A stretch of DNA of 64,000 nucleotides from Chloroflexota bacterium (GTDB taxonomy: Bacteria; Chloroflexota; UBA11872; VXNJ01), in assembly GCA_026707405.1 (NCBI GenBank), contig JAPOWW010000020.1, positions 62,001 through 126,000 of the forward strand, written 5' to 3'. A program made the position numbers and the translations under genes. Below, in pieces: positions 7,626 to 15,664 of the stretch. Under the pieces are notes generated by a model. That model saw only the letters and a list, made by a program, of their open reading frames with translations, was not told the origin of the DNA and did not search any database. Numbering within the stretch: position 1 is the first letter of the stretch; every line of letters begins with the position of its first letter.

Positions 7626-8047
7626 TGGACGAGCTGTCCCGCGACGACGGCGCGCGCCGCCGCATCATCGTTTTTGTGGAAGATGAGCCCGGGATGCTCG
7701 CGCGGGTGGCCGAGGCGCTGGGCCAGCAAGGCGTCAACATCGAGGCCATCGACGGACGCCAGCCGGGCGAGTTCGGCGTCATCTCGCTATGCACCAGCGA
7801 CGACGACGCGGCGTTGTCGGCGCTGCTGACGGCCGGCCTGCGGGCCGTCACCTCCGAAGCCGTCGTCTTCCACCTCGAAGACAAGCCCGGAGCGCTGGCC
7901 GCCGTGGCGCGGCGCTTCGGCGAACATCGCCTCAACGTGCGCACCATCCACATCATGCACCGGCGCGCCGGCCACGCCATCGTCGCCGTCACCACCGAAG
8001 ACGACGCCCTCGCCCGCTCCCTCATCGGCCGCGAGTCGCTCTTCTAA
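7607..8047 (+). CDS. tandem ACT-domain protein
   Basis: About 146 residues made of two ACT domains: the first begins 'RRIIVFVEDEPGMLARVAEALGQQ' with 'GVNIEAIDG', the second 'AVVFHLEDKPGALAAVARRFGEH' with 'LNVRTIHI'. Each has the beta-alpha-beta-beta-alpha-beta pattern and the turn (EPG, KPG) that binds small ligands, usually amino acids. No enzyme domain is attached, so it is probably a stand-alone sensor or regulatory subunit. Start is uncertain: ATG at 7607 overlaps the decarboxylase by 19 bases; GTG at 7625 overlaps its TAG by one base. Either way the two genes are coupled. An intrinsic terminator follows at 8055-8072. Confidence 0.85.
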   Translation: MAAGEVVDELSRDDGARRRIIVFVEDEPGMLARVAEALGQQGVNIEAIDGRQPGEFGVISLCTSDDDAALSALLTAGLRAVTSEAVVFHLEDKPGALAAVARRFGEHRLNVRTIHIMHRRAGHAIVAVTTEDDALARSLIGRESLF

Positions 8048-8054
8048 ACCCCAC

Positions 8055-8072
8055 GGGCGGTTCGCCCTTTTT
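8055..8072 (+). terminator. intrinsic terminator after the decarboxylase-ACT pair
   Basis: GGGCG-GTT-CGCCC followed at once by TTTTT, 8 bases after the ACT gene stop. A compact GC hairpin with a U-tract. It also separates this unit from the convergent HigBA module. Confidence 0.8.
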
Positions 8073-8087
8073 GGTGCCGAACCTGGC

Positions 8088-8444
8088 CTACTCCGGCGAG
8101 TAGGCCGCCACCATGCTCAGTCTCTGTGAAAGCCGGTCCTCGGTGATTTCCAGGTCGTACTGGCTTTGCAGCCCCATCCAGAACCCTGCGGTGTTTCCGA
8201 AGAAACGCGAGAGCAGCAGCGCCGTCTCCGCCGTGATTGACCGCTCTCCGTGAACGATGGCGTGAATCCGCCGCGCGTCCACGCCAATAGCCTTCGCCAG
8301 CCGGTACTGCGTGATCTTCATGGGCAGAAGAAACTCCTCGTTGAGGATTTCACCCGGATGAACCGGCGGCAGCCTCTCCGCATCGCGCCCCGTCTCATTG
8401 GTCACAGTGATCTCTCTTCTTTGTTCCTCATTCCTCGGTCCCAT
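8088..8444 (-). CDS. higA: HigA-type antitoxin
   Basis: A 118-residue helix-turn-helix protein of the HigA/VapI type. The segment 'PPVHPGEILNEEFLLPMKIT' leads into the helix-turn-helix 'QYRLAKAIGVDARRIHAIVHGE', and 'ALLLSRFFGNTAGFWMGLQSQYDL' is the diagnostic C-terminal part. It neutralises the toxin encoded just upstream and normally autorepresses the operon. It starts 3 bases after the toxin stop, giving the toxin-first order characteristic of higBA. The extended N-terminus (about 27 residues before 'PPVHPGE') suggests the true start may be an internal codon. Confidence 0.93.
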   Translation of the reverse strand: MGPRNEEQRREITVTNETGRDAERLPPVHPGEILNEEFLLPMKITQYRLAKAIGVDARRIHAIVHGERSITAETALLLSRFFGNTAGFWMGLQSQYDLEITEDRLSQRLSMVAAYSPE

Positions 8445-8447
8445 ATT

Positions 8448-8729
8448 TCAGTGGTAGTCCACTATCTCCACTTCGTAGGCGTTTCCCTCGCTCCATACAA
8501 AGCAGATACGCCACTGATCGTTGATGCGAATGCTGTGCTGCCCGGCTCGGTCTCCGGAAAGCGCCTCCAGACGGTTTCCCGGGGGCACTCTTAGATCAGT
8601 CAAGTCTTGGGCATTGTTCAGCATCATCAGTTTCCTCTGTGCCCGCCGCTGGATGTCCTGGGGGAACTTTCTTACACGCCGCCGTTCGGCAACCGCCCGA
8701 GTATCCCTGTTCCGGTAACTGCTGATCAC
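8448..8729 (-). CDS. higB: HigB/RelE-family toxin
   Basis: A 93-residue RelE-superfamily mRNA interferase. Markers are 'KFPQDIQRRAQRKLMMLNNA', 'LRVPPGNRLEALSGDRAGQHSIRINDQWRICF' and a C-terminal 'EVEIVDYH', the typical HigB/YoeB-like fold with basic and aromatic catalytic residues. It should cleave mRNA at the ribosome. Starts with GTG at 8727-8729 and is followed by the antitoxin. The 207 bases upstream, up to the CBS-HEPN gene, are AT-richer than average and hold no other gene. Confidence 0.92.
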   Translation of the reverse strand: MISSYRNRDTRAVAERRRVRKFPQDIQRRAQRKLMMLNNAQDLTDLRVPPGNRLEALSGDRAGQHSIRINDQWRICFVWSEGNAYEVEIVDYH

Positions 8730-8936
8730 AGATCAATAGTAGTATGAGCCGCTAATAGCGTAGATCGCCATTATTGGTTGGTCAATAGGCTGAAGTGATG
8801 TTTGAAGGATGGTTTGCTCGGAAAGTTGCGCCCGGCTCTTAACGTCAACTCGCGTATGAGAGCAGACTCAAACCGCCAACATCCGGTTCAGATAGCGTAA
8901 GCGAATCATCGTATCTTGCCACCCTCTCGTGAATTC

Positions 8937-9953
8937 CTAGATGGCACCCATACGCACGAGGCCAGGGAAAAACCTTGCAAGGTCCTTCAATGTCGTTTCA
9001 TGTTCTGGCTCAAGTCCGTCTGGATCGAAGTGCATAACGTCGTTTCGAATCTCCCGAACAGCGTCCAGATGTTGAGTGAACGTTACTCGGTCGATAGACA
9101 GTTCCAGTCGTCCCCAGTATTCGCGGTTTTGCAGGAGTCGACAGTAATCGCCGAACGTCAGATCTGCTGAGCCGGTAATGGAACGTCCGCCTTCATTGTT
9201 GAGCGAGGCGTCCCTGAATTCCTGAATCGTGAACTTTTTGTATACAAGCCTGCGGAGATGGCCTTCAATTTCCCCGATGACTAGGAACGGGCTGGCAAGC
9301 TGCGCGAACTGATGCACAACATCACTGGCCGTCACGATGCCCGTAATAGTGTTGTCTGTGCCTCTGACCAAGACGTAGCCGTGTTCGGAGATGTCTGCGA
9401 TGGCGTCGAGCAGGGGGGTGGAGGTGCCGATTACCCTTGCCGGGTCCATGCAGTGTCTTACCGATTGGCACTCACGCCCTAACGACAGCCTGCTGCCAAT
9501 CGACTTCCAGCTTACGACCCCTTTCACTTCCCGATCGGTGGTCATTACCGGAAGGTGAGAGTAGTTCTTTATGTCCATCAACGTGGTAGCGGACACTAGG
9601 GAATCATTGGGTTTCACGGCGGTCGGTTGCTGATTTGCGGCTTCCAGCGCCCCAATGCGGACGGTCGGATCGTCTGGTCCTTCCGACGTTTCAGCGGCCT
9701 CGCCTGCCTCCTGAGTGAACTCAATCGAAATTGTCTTGTCGATCCAGGCAAACTCAAAGTCAGGCACAGTCTGGAGATTCAACTCCTCCATCTTGTTTCT
9801 AATCTGACTGACTACGCGCTTGACTCGCTTCTGATAACCGAACCACCCTACGAAGTCCCGGACTTTGACTCGTTCCGGCGCAGCCTTAGCTCCAGCCTTG
9901 AATTCATCTGTCATCCGCGCGGCTATTTGTTCAAGTTTCTCGGCACCCGACAC
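8937..9953 (-). CDS. CBS-domain protein with a C-terminal HEPN-type domain
   Basis: A 338-residue protein in three parts. Residues 1-75 form a helical N-terminal domain ('FVGWFGYQKRVKRVVSQIR') I cannot name. The middle (about 105-215) is a CBS pair: 'KPNDSLVSATTLMDIKNYSHLPVM' with 'VKGVVSWKSIGSRL', then 'TPLLDAIADISEHGYVLVRG' with 'ITGIVTASDVVHQF'. The last 120 residues are helical with 'REIRNDVMHFDPD', an R-x4-H motif (Arg303, His308) diagnostic of HEPN RNases. CBS pairs bind adenine nucleotides, so ligand control of an RNase is a plausible reading. GTG start with AGGAGGGG just upstream. Base composition is more AT-rich than the metabolic genes around it. The target is unknown. Confidence 0.72.
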   Translation of the reverse strand: MSGAEKLEQIAARMTDEFKAGAKAAPERVKVRDFVGWFGYQKRVKRVVSQIRNKMEELNLQTVPDFEFAWIDKTISIEFTQEAGEAAETSEGPDDPTVRIGALEAANQQPTAVKPNDSLVSATTLMDIKNYSHLPVMTTDREVKGVVSWKSIGSRLSLGRECQSVRHCMDPARVIGTSTPLLDAIADISEHGYVLVRGTDNTITGIVTASDVVHQFAQLASPFLVIGEIEGHLRRLVYKKFTIQEFRDASLNNEGGRSITGSADLTFGDYCRLLQNREYWGRLELSIDRVTFTQHLDAVREIRNDVMHFDPDGLEPEHETTLKDLARFFPGLVRMGAI

Positions 9954-10089
9954 GCTATCCCCTCCTACGTCGTCGCACTTTCACAAACCGACACGGGTAT
10001 ACCCCCGGAGAGTGAAGCAAGAGTATAGGGGCTGGAGCTAGAGGAACCCTCTCGTGTCATCAAAACGGAGGGCGTTGATTAACCTAGTC

Positions 10090-10165
10090 TGGTGGACCCA
10101 GTCGGACTTGAACCGACGGCCTCTTCAATGCCATTGAAGCGCTCTTCCAACTGAGCTATGGGCCC
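10090..10165 (-). tRNA. tRNA-Ala (anticodon GGC)
   Basis: On the minus strand a full cloverleaf: acceptor GGGCCCA pairs with TGGGTCC (one G-U), D-arm GCTCAGTTGGAAGAGC, anticodon stem CTTCA/TGAAG around loop ATGGCAT (anticodon GGC), T-arm with GGTTCAAGTCC, discriminator A and an encoded CCA. 76 bases. It lies within the accessory island at 8088-11440. Confidence 0.96.
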
Positions 10166-10297
10166 GCGGACAGTCCGCAGCCAAACGCCACAGACCGACT
10201 TCGGAATTCCTATTCTACTGTCAGCCCAGGCTGGAATCGTTAGATGCTTTCGGCTTCTTCGGCCGGAACGTGTGGCATGTCCAGCGCGCGAGACCGT

Positions 10298-10738
10298 TCA
10301 CAATGACTTCAGTTCTAGGAGGACCTTGGAAAGTCGGTCCCCCAGCAGGTCGATGTGCTGCGCCGCCACGTCATAGTCAACCGACCATGCTTTAGCTCCC
10401 AGCCCCGAGACATCTTCGCAGTAATCATCGGTGGAGAATTGCCCCACCCATTGTTCGAGAAAGAGCCGCAACTTTTCTCCGGGCGGTGGATCGTAGCCGA
10501 AGATGGCCGCCCCGAATGAGATCAGTTTGAGATTCAAAAACCCTAGTTTCGAAGGGGGAAAGAGCCAAGCTACGCTGACGGGGTAGGGCCACAATGAGCA
10601 GCGAGTCCGAATGCTGAGACCGCTCGACCCCCACCCGATTGACGCGCCAGACTCCTGCGCCACATCGAGCAGCCGGGCAGCGGCATCGCGGGCCTTGGCA
10701 CTAGTGAGCTCCTTCAGGAACGACTCGCGCGTGTGCAC
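10298..10738 (-). CDS. hypothetical protein
   Basis: A 146-residue protein I do not recognise. The N-terminal half is helical ('FLKELTSAKARDAAARLLDVA'), the middle is aromatic and beta-like ('CSLWPYPVSVAWLFPPSK'), and the C-terminus is helical ('DLLGDRLSKVLLELKSL'). No signal peptide, membrane segment or catalytic motif is evident. GTG start, 30 bases downstream of the PD-(D/E)XK gene on the same strand, so the two are probably cotranscribed. It may be an accessory or immunity-like partner of that nuclease-like protein, but this is only a guess from position. Confidence 0.55.
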   Translation of the reverse strand: MHTRESFLKELTSAKARDAAARLLDVAQESGASIGWGSSGLSIRTRCSLWPYPVSVAWLFPPSKLGFLNLKLISFGAAIFGYDPPPGEKLRLFLEQWVGQFSTDDYCEDVSGLGAKAWSVDYDVAAQHIDLLGDRLSKVLLELKSL

Positions 10739-10768
10739 TCGGCGCGAACCAGCAGGGCTCGAACTGGA

Positions 10769-11440
10769 CTAGGCTGCGGTTCTTCCTAGGACACGGGGAA
10801 CGAGCGCCTGCATCGACTCGCTCCGGAACTGCTTGATCTCGACCGCGAGCACCTCGATGCTGGGCATTTGGGCATTGAGGAACTCAACGACCCGCTCAAG
10901 GGGGTCTGGAATGTCGTCCGCGACGAACAGCAGACGGAGACGCCTGGCGGCTAGGTTTGTGGCTACGCTCTGCCAGAAACCGTCGGCGTCCACCTCTCCA
11001 TCCGCCTGTAAGAGCTTTGCAAGCGCCTCGTTAGGATCGCGCCCCGATGCGCAGTTTGAGTCCTCGAAAGTTCGTCGCAGCTCCTCCGCGGTCCACGTCT
11101 GCGCGGCGTGTGCCGCGTACTCCAGCATCTGCCCAACGATGGTGCGGCGGATCTCTGTATTCGAGCCGCGTTTCACCTCGACCAGCGTGGGCACAGCGTC
11201 CTGGTCGATGATCAAGTGATCGACCGACCACCACGCGGCTCCGTCGGAAGTCTTCGCGATTCCCTTCTCGCGGGTGATGAGAATCCAGCGCCGAGGGGCG
11301 CCCGGCCGTATCTGCTCACCGTCGAGCAGTTCGGGATACTCGGCTATCAGCTTCTGAAGCTCGTCCTCCGTTGAAAAGGGGTCTTCCTTAAGCGGCTCAA
11401 GTGTGCCTTTCTCGCCTCTGGTGTAGATGCGCTCAGCCAA
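10769..11440 (-). CDS. PD-(D/E)XK nuclease-like protein
   Basis: A 223-residue protein. 'TEDELQKLIAEYPELLDGEQ' is the helical entry seen in DUF91/DUF4268-like nuclease-fold proteins. The core is 'WWSVDHLIIDQDAVPTLVEVKRG', which gives Asp74 and Glu88-x-Lys90, the PD-(D/E)XK catalytic set, with 'GQMLEYAAHA' (Gln104) as the usual trailing helix. Such proteins act as DNA nucleases or as sensor subunits in defence and repair. A C-terminal part ('RLRLLFVADDIPDPLERVVEFLN') looks like a second alpha/beta unit. TTG start with AGAGAGG upstream. Placed beside a HEPN gene and a toxin-antitoxin pair, it may belong to genome defence. Confidence 0.7.
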   Translation of the reverse strand: MAERIYTRGEKGTLEPLKEDPFSTEDELQKLIAEYPELLDGEQIRPGAPRRWILITREKGIAKTSDGAAWWSVDHLIIDQDAVPTLVEVKRGSNTEIRRTIVGQMLEYAAHAAQTWTAEELRRTFEDSNCASGRDPNEALAKLLQADGEVDADGFWQSVATNLAARRLRLLFVADDIPDPLERVVEFLNAQMPSIEVLAVEIKQFRSESMQALVPRVLGRTAA

Positions 11441-11580
11441 TACCGCACCTCTCTGTCAAATGGCCGACGTCAGCCGCAACGCAAAGCCGCATGCTCTCCT
11501 GCGACTTAGCGAATGCAGTCGATCTTGAACGGACAGCCTCTCGGCGGCCTCATTCGAGGTCACGCGGCGCGCCTGTGGAC

Positions 11581-12471
11581 TCAGTTCCTACCGGGGAACG
11601 TAAGCTCCGCGATGCCTGACTTGTCCAGCTCGCCCTTGCCGACGGCGATCATCTTGTCGTACTGCGCCTTGGTCGCCTTGGCCAGCGGCAGGTCGAGACC
11701 GGTATCGTTGGCCAGCGAGAGCGCGATGCCCGAGTCCTTGGCCGCGTGCGCCGACGAGAAGTAGGTCTCGTGGTCGCGGATCACCATGTCCTCGCCGTCG
11801 GTCTCCAGCACCCGCGAGTTGGCGCCGGTCTGCGAGAACACCGTTTGCAGCATGTCCAGATCGAGCCCCAGCGCCGACCCGAGACCCAGCCCCTCGGCCA
11901 GTCCGGCGGTGTTGATGTTCATCACCATGTTCACCAGCGCCTTGACCTGCGCGGCCGTCCCGGCGGGGCCGATGTAGCGGCGCGAGATGCTGAGCGTTTC
12001 CATCAGCGGCTCGACCTTCTGGTAGACCTCTTCGCGGCCGCCCAGCATCAGGTAGAGAGTGCCGTCACGGGCCTGCGTGATGCTGCTCGCCATGCACGCT
12101 TCCAGGCTGCTCGCTCCGGCGGCTTCCGCCAGCGCTTCGACCGCGACGTGAGTCTTCGGGGTGATGGTCGCGCAGTTGACGAAGACCTTGCCCTCGGCCC
12201 CCGTCAAAAGGCTGTCGCCGTCCTCGCTGTAGATGTCGCTCATCGAGTCGTCGTCGGTGACCACCGTGATGATGATGTCCGACGCCGCCGTGACCCCGGC
12301 CAGACTGTCCGGAGCTTCGCATCCCAGCTCACCGGCGAGCGACGCGGCCAGATCGGTCTGCACGTCGTAAACGGCGGAAACCGTATACCCCTCGTCGTTC
12401 AGGTGACGGGCCATGTTCGCGCCCATTCGACCTACGCCTACGAAACCTATTCTTTCTTCCATGGCCGCCAT
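11581..12471 (-). CDS. 3-hydroxyisobutyrate dehydrogenase-like NAD(P) oxidoreductase
   Basis: A 296-residue beta-hydroxyacid dehydrogenase. The Rossmann motif 'IGFVGVGRMGANMARHL' opens the protein; 'TVVTDDDSMSDIY', 'FVNCATITPKTH', a substrate region 'EACMASSITQARDGTLYLMLGG' and 'AAQVKALVNMVMNIN' with the catalytic Lys follow. The substrate segment differs from the usual 'DAPVSGG..A..G', so the substrate may not be 3-hydroxyisobutyrate; tartronate-semialdehyde and succinic-semialdehyde reductases share the fold. ATG at 12469-12471 has AGGGGG 7 bases upstream; ATG at 12462 is an alternative. The next gene upstream on this strand is a DUF5069-like protein. Confidence 0.85.
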   Translation of the reverse strand: MAAMEERIGFVGVGRMGANMARHLNDEGYTVSAVYDVQTDLAASLAGELGCEAPDSLAGVTAASDIIITVVTDDDSMSDIYSEDGDSLLTGAEGKVFVNCATITPKTHVAVEALAEAAGASSLEACMASSITQARDGTLYLMLGGREEVYQKVEPLMETLSISRRYIGPAGTAAQVKALVNMVMNINTAGLAEGLGLGSALGLDLDMLQTVFSQTGANSRVLETDGEDMVIRDHETYFSSAHAAKDSGIALSLANDTGLDLPLAKATKAQYDKMIAVGKGELDKSGIAELTFPGRN

Positions 12472-12551
12472 CGATAGACCCCCTGATAAATCAAAGGCGC
12501 GGACGAGCCGTAAAAGCCCGCCCGCGCCCCGTGTTTCGTTGCTGTTGGACG

Positions 12552-12992
12552 CTAGCCCGCCAATTCGCCGTGCAGCTCCGCCCAGTCCTCGAGCGCGTTG
12601 AGCGTCACGGCGTCCGTGATCGCGCCATCCGCGTTCGTATTGGCCGCCGCCGAGATCGCCGCAACCGTGTCGCCGTCGTGGTTGTAACCGGCGATTGCCG
12701 CGTTGGAAGCGTCGATAACCGACTGGTCGATGCTGCCGCCGTTCTGGTCGACAACCCACTGCTCGAACTCCGGGTAGGAGGGCTTGCTCGATCTCAGGAA
12801 TTCAAGCGCCGCGTCGCGGTCAACGCCGAGACCGTCCAGCACCATCTGGTCGAACCCCGCGCCGCACTCGTCGTACTCGTCGTTCAGCGCGCCGGCGGTC
12901 GCCAGCGAAACTTTCAACCAAAGTCTGGGCAGGTGCATCGCACCCAGAGGTCCGGCTTCGCTCGATCCGATCAACGGAACCATCTTCGCCAT
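12552..12992 (-). CDS. DUF5069-like protein
   Basis: A 146-residue protein with a strong GGGAGGAG site before its ATG. The body 'GAMHLPRLWLKVSLATAG', 'DECGAGFDQMVLDGLGVDRDAALEFL', 'PSYPEFEQWVVDQNGG' matches my memory of the DUF5069 family, whose members are small, cytosolic and of unknown function. It is 80 bases upstream of the dehydrogenase on the same strand and diverges from the aminotransferase at 13234. Together these may form one catabolic locus, but no reaction can be assigned to this protein. Confidence 0.6.
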   Translation of the reverse strand: MAKMVPLIGSSEAGPLGAMHLPRLWLKVSLATAGALNDEYDECGAGFDQMVLDGLGVDRDAALEFLRSSKPSYPEFEQWVVDQNGGSIDQSVIDASNAAIAGYNHDGDTVAAISAAANTNADGAITDAVTLNALEDWAELHGELAG

Positions 12993-13233
12993 TTGCTTGC
13001 TCCTCCCTTGATCCGAATGGCCTGCAGTGTCATAACGATATCAAGAAATCGCCTGCGATACTAAGCGGCCCATTTCCGACCGGAATCACATCGCAGCTAT
13101 TGCTCGCCGAGGGTATGGAAGACTGCACCAGACCAGCCCGCATTCAATAGGGCGCGGGGCTGTCAATCCTTACAATTACGCAATTCGAACGAACGCTCCG
13201 GTCGATGAAGACCTCAACAAAAGGACGCTCCCC

Positions 13234-14574
13234 ATGACGGCCACAATCTCACCCGCCGCGGTTGCAAGCGAGTCGCGGACTACCCGGTCGGTTTTCGAGG
13301 AAGCGCGGCGCTACATTCCCGGCGGCACGTCGCGTATTCACTACTACTACGATCCTTATCCCATCTACGGGCGTACGGCCTCCGGCTGCCGCCTGACGGA
13401 CGTGGAGGGAGTCGAGCGCACCGACTTCCTCAACAACATGACCTCGCTGATTCACGGTCACGCAGACCCTCTGATCAACCAGGCCATCATCGAGCAGTTG
13501 GAGCGCGGCTCGGCGTGGTCGGAGCCGTCTGAGGCCGAGATCGAGCTGGCCAGGCTGATGGTCGAGCGGGTCGACACCGTCGAGCAGATCCGGTTCTCCA
13601 ACTCCGGCACCGAGGCCGTGATGCTGGCGATCAAGCTGGCCCGCGCGTTCACCGGCAGAGACAAGATCGCCAAGTTCGAGGGCTTCTACCACGGCTACTA
13701 CGACTACGCGCAGGTCAGCTTCAACTCGACGCCAACCAACTGGGGCCCTGACGACAGCCCCGCGAGCGTCGCAAGCTCCGGCGGGCTGGCCGACTCGGTC
13801 ACCGGCGACGTTCTGGTAGCACCCTACAACGACCGCGCCACCGTCGAAAGACTGCTCGACGCGCACGGCTCGGAGATCGCCGCGTTCATTACCGATCCTC
13901 TCGCTAACCGCGCTGGATTTCCGATGCCCGCCGAGGGCTTCCCCGAGTTCCTGCGCGAGATAACCCGGGACTACGGGATTCCGCTGATCTTCGACGAGGT
14001 CATCAGTTTCCGGGTCGCCTACGACGGGGCGCAGGGCAAGTACGGCGGCGAGCCTGACCTGACGACGTTCGGCAAGATCATCGGCGGCGGACTGCCCATC
14101 GGCGCGGTGGGCGGCAGGGCCGAGATAATGTCGCTGCTCGATCCCACCGACGGACCTCCCAAAGTCCTGTCCGGGGGCACCTTCAGCGCCAACCCCCTCA
14201 CCATGGTCGCGGGTCTCGCATCGATGCGCCAGATGACGCCCGACGTTTACGACCGTCTCGACGCTCTCGGCCGGCGGGTTCGCAACGAGTCGAACGCCAT
14301 CCTCGCCAACGCGGGTGAACCGGCCCAGGTTACCGGCGACGGGTCGGTGTTCAGGATCATGATGACCGCCGGTCCCATCGTCGACTACCGCAGCTCGGTG
14401 CGCGGCGCGTCGCCGCCGGAGCGGTTCGCCGCGCTCCACAAAAGCCTGCTCGACGAGGGCGTGATAGTAAGCAAGGATGGGCTGGGCTGCCTCTCGACCC
14501 CCATGGGCGAGGCCGAGATCGACGGATTCCTCGGCGCCCTGGAACGGTCCGTCGCTGGGCTTCCGGCGCTTTGA
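13234..14574 (+). CDS. class III aminotransferase, glutamate-1-semialdehyde aminomutase-like
   Basis: A 446-residue PLP enzyme. 'GGTSRIHYYYDPYPIYG' and 'RFSNSGTEAVMLAIKLARAFTGR' are typical of the hemL-like group; 'LIFDEVISFR' holds the Asp that binds the PLP ring nitrogen, and 'TTFGKIIGGGLPIGAVGG' the Schiff-base Lys281. 'LSGGTFSANPLTMVAG' is also conserved. Heme-pathway HemL normally starts 'S..LF..A....PGGVNSPVR'; this start and the neighbouring catabolic genes suggest a related aminotransferase rather than HemL. The mannonate-dehydratase-like gene follows 37 bases later, so cotranscription is likely. Upstream, 241 bases separate it from the divergent DUF5069-like gene. Confidence 0.84.
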   Translation: MTATISPAAVASESRTTRSVFEEARRYIPGGTSRIHYYYDPYPIYGRTASGCRLTDVEGVERTDFLNNMTSLIHGHADPLINQAIIEQLERGSAWSEPSEAEIELARLMVERVDTVEQIRFSNSGTEAVMLAIKLARAFTGRDKIAKFEGFYHGYYDYAQVSFNSTPTNWGPDDSPASVASSGGLADSVTGDVLVAPYNDRATVERLLDAHGSEIAAFITDPLANRAGFPMPAEGFPEFLREITRDYGIPLIFDEVISFRVAYDGAQGKYGGEPDLTTFGKIIGGGLPIGAVGGRAEIMSLLDPTDGPPKVLSGGTFSANPLTMVAGLASMRQMTPDVYDRLDALGRRVRNESNAILANAGEPAQVTGDGSVFRIMMTAGPIVDYRSSVRGASPPERFAALHKSLLDEGVIVSKDGLGCLSTPMGEAEIDGFLGALERSVAGLPAL

Positions 14575-14611
14575 CCGGCGGCAACGGTACGGAGCCTAAA
14601 GGAGTGACATC

Positions 14612-15598
14612 GTGATACGCATAGCAGCACGCATCGGCCCCCAATGGCTGGAGCGACCCGGCGACCTGGCCTTTCTCAGCTCCATCGGCGTGGAGTTCGT
14701 CGATGTCGAGTTCGGCGTCTTTCCCGGTTTCAACGAGAGCGGCGGTGCGCCGGACCGCTCGTCGATAGGGAGCGTAGTGGACCTGCTGGATGGCCATGGC
14801 CTGCGGCTGGAGCGCGCCAACTACCCGAAAACGGAAATCGCGCCGCACTACCTCGGCCAGCCCGAAGCCGGACAGGCGATCGACAACGTCTGCCGCACCA
14901 CCGAACTGTGCGGCGAGTTCGGGATACCGGTGATGGGTATCCAGAACTTCGATGCCATGACGATACACGGCCGCTTCGTCGGCGAGCATTCTTGGGTTCC
15001 GGGTCGAGGGGGATACCGCTATCTTCACATCGACGTTGAGTCCGACCTCGCCGACGCCCCGCCGCCTCCCGGCACGCCCACCCGCGAGGAGCTGTGGGGC
15101 CGCACGGTCGATCTATTCGGAGCCGTCGCGCCCGTGGCCGAGTCCGCCGGAGTCAAGGTCGCGCCCCACGGCAGCGACCCTCCCATCGCCACCGCCGGCG
15201 GAATCCCGCAGATGCTCACGTCGTTCGCCGATTTCGACCGGCTGTTCGCTGAAGTGCCGTCGCCAAACGTCGGAATCACGTATTGCGTGGGCACGCGTTA
15301 CGAGTCTGGAGAAGACGTATTCGAGGGGATCCGGCGATTCGGCGGCCAGAAGCGCATATTCCACGTTCACTTCCGCAACGTCCGCGGCACTATTCCCGAG
15401 CAGCGCGCCTACTCCGAGGTGGCCCCCGACGAGGGCGATCTCAATATGCTGGAGGTCGCGAGAGCGCTCGACGCCCAGGGATACGACGGCGTGATCGACT
15501 ACGACCACGTGATGAAGCTTCCGGGCGACTCGCCGGGCGGACGCGAGTACATAGCGTTCTGCATCGGCTACATGCGGGGCCTGCTCGCCAACCTGTAG
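14612..15598 (+). CDS. mannonate dehydratase-like TIM-barrel protein
   Basis: A 328-residue protein resembling UxuA: 'IFHVHFRNVRGTIPEQRAYSEVAPDEGDLNM' with metal-binding His residues and 'GYDGVIDYDHVMKLPGD' are typical of mannonate dehydratase and its relatives. UxuA converts D-mannonate to 2-keto-3-deoxygluconate. Here 'VAPHGSDPPIATAGGIPQML' replaces the usual 'H.DDPP' stretch, a slight change, so another hydroxy-acid substrate is possible. GTG start with AAGGAG upstream. It follows the aminotransferase on the same strand. Confidence 0.8.
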   Translation: MIRIAARIGPQWLERPGDLAFLSSIGVEFVDVEFGVFPGFNESGGAPDRSSIGSVVDLLDGHGLRLERANYPKTEIAPHYLGQPEAGQAIDNVCRTTELCGEFGIPVMGIQNFDAMTIHGRFVGEHSWVPGRGGYRYLHIDVESDLADAPPPPGTPTREELWGRTVDLFGAVAPVAESAGVKVAPHGSDPPIATAGGIPQMLTSFADFDRLFAEVPSPNVGITYCVGTRYESGEDVFEGIRRFGGQKRIFHVHFRNVRGTIPEQRAYSEVAPDEGDLNMLEVARALDAQGYDGVIDYDHVMKLPGDSPGGREYIAFCIGYMRGLLANL

Positions 15599-15641
15599 CC
15601 CGCCGCTGCCGCCTCTATCCCCTCTCCCGCGACGATCTATC

Positions 15642-15664
15642 CCCTCTCCCTTGACGGGAGAGGG
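15642..15664. repeat. extragenic palindrome, copy 2
   Basis: CCCTCTCCC-TTGAC-GGGAGAGGG followed by TTAGGGTGGG. Same stem as at 5217 and 51299. It lies 43 bases after a gene stop and may double as a transcription end, although no U-tract follows. Confidence 0.8.

Noticed and set aside
11581-12759. Longer 392-residue reading of the dehydrogenase gene
   Set aside because: The extra 96 residues are a frame shadow of the neighbouring gene. The ATG at 12471 has a good ribosome site and starts at the Rossmann fold.
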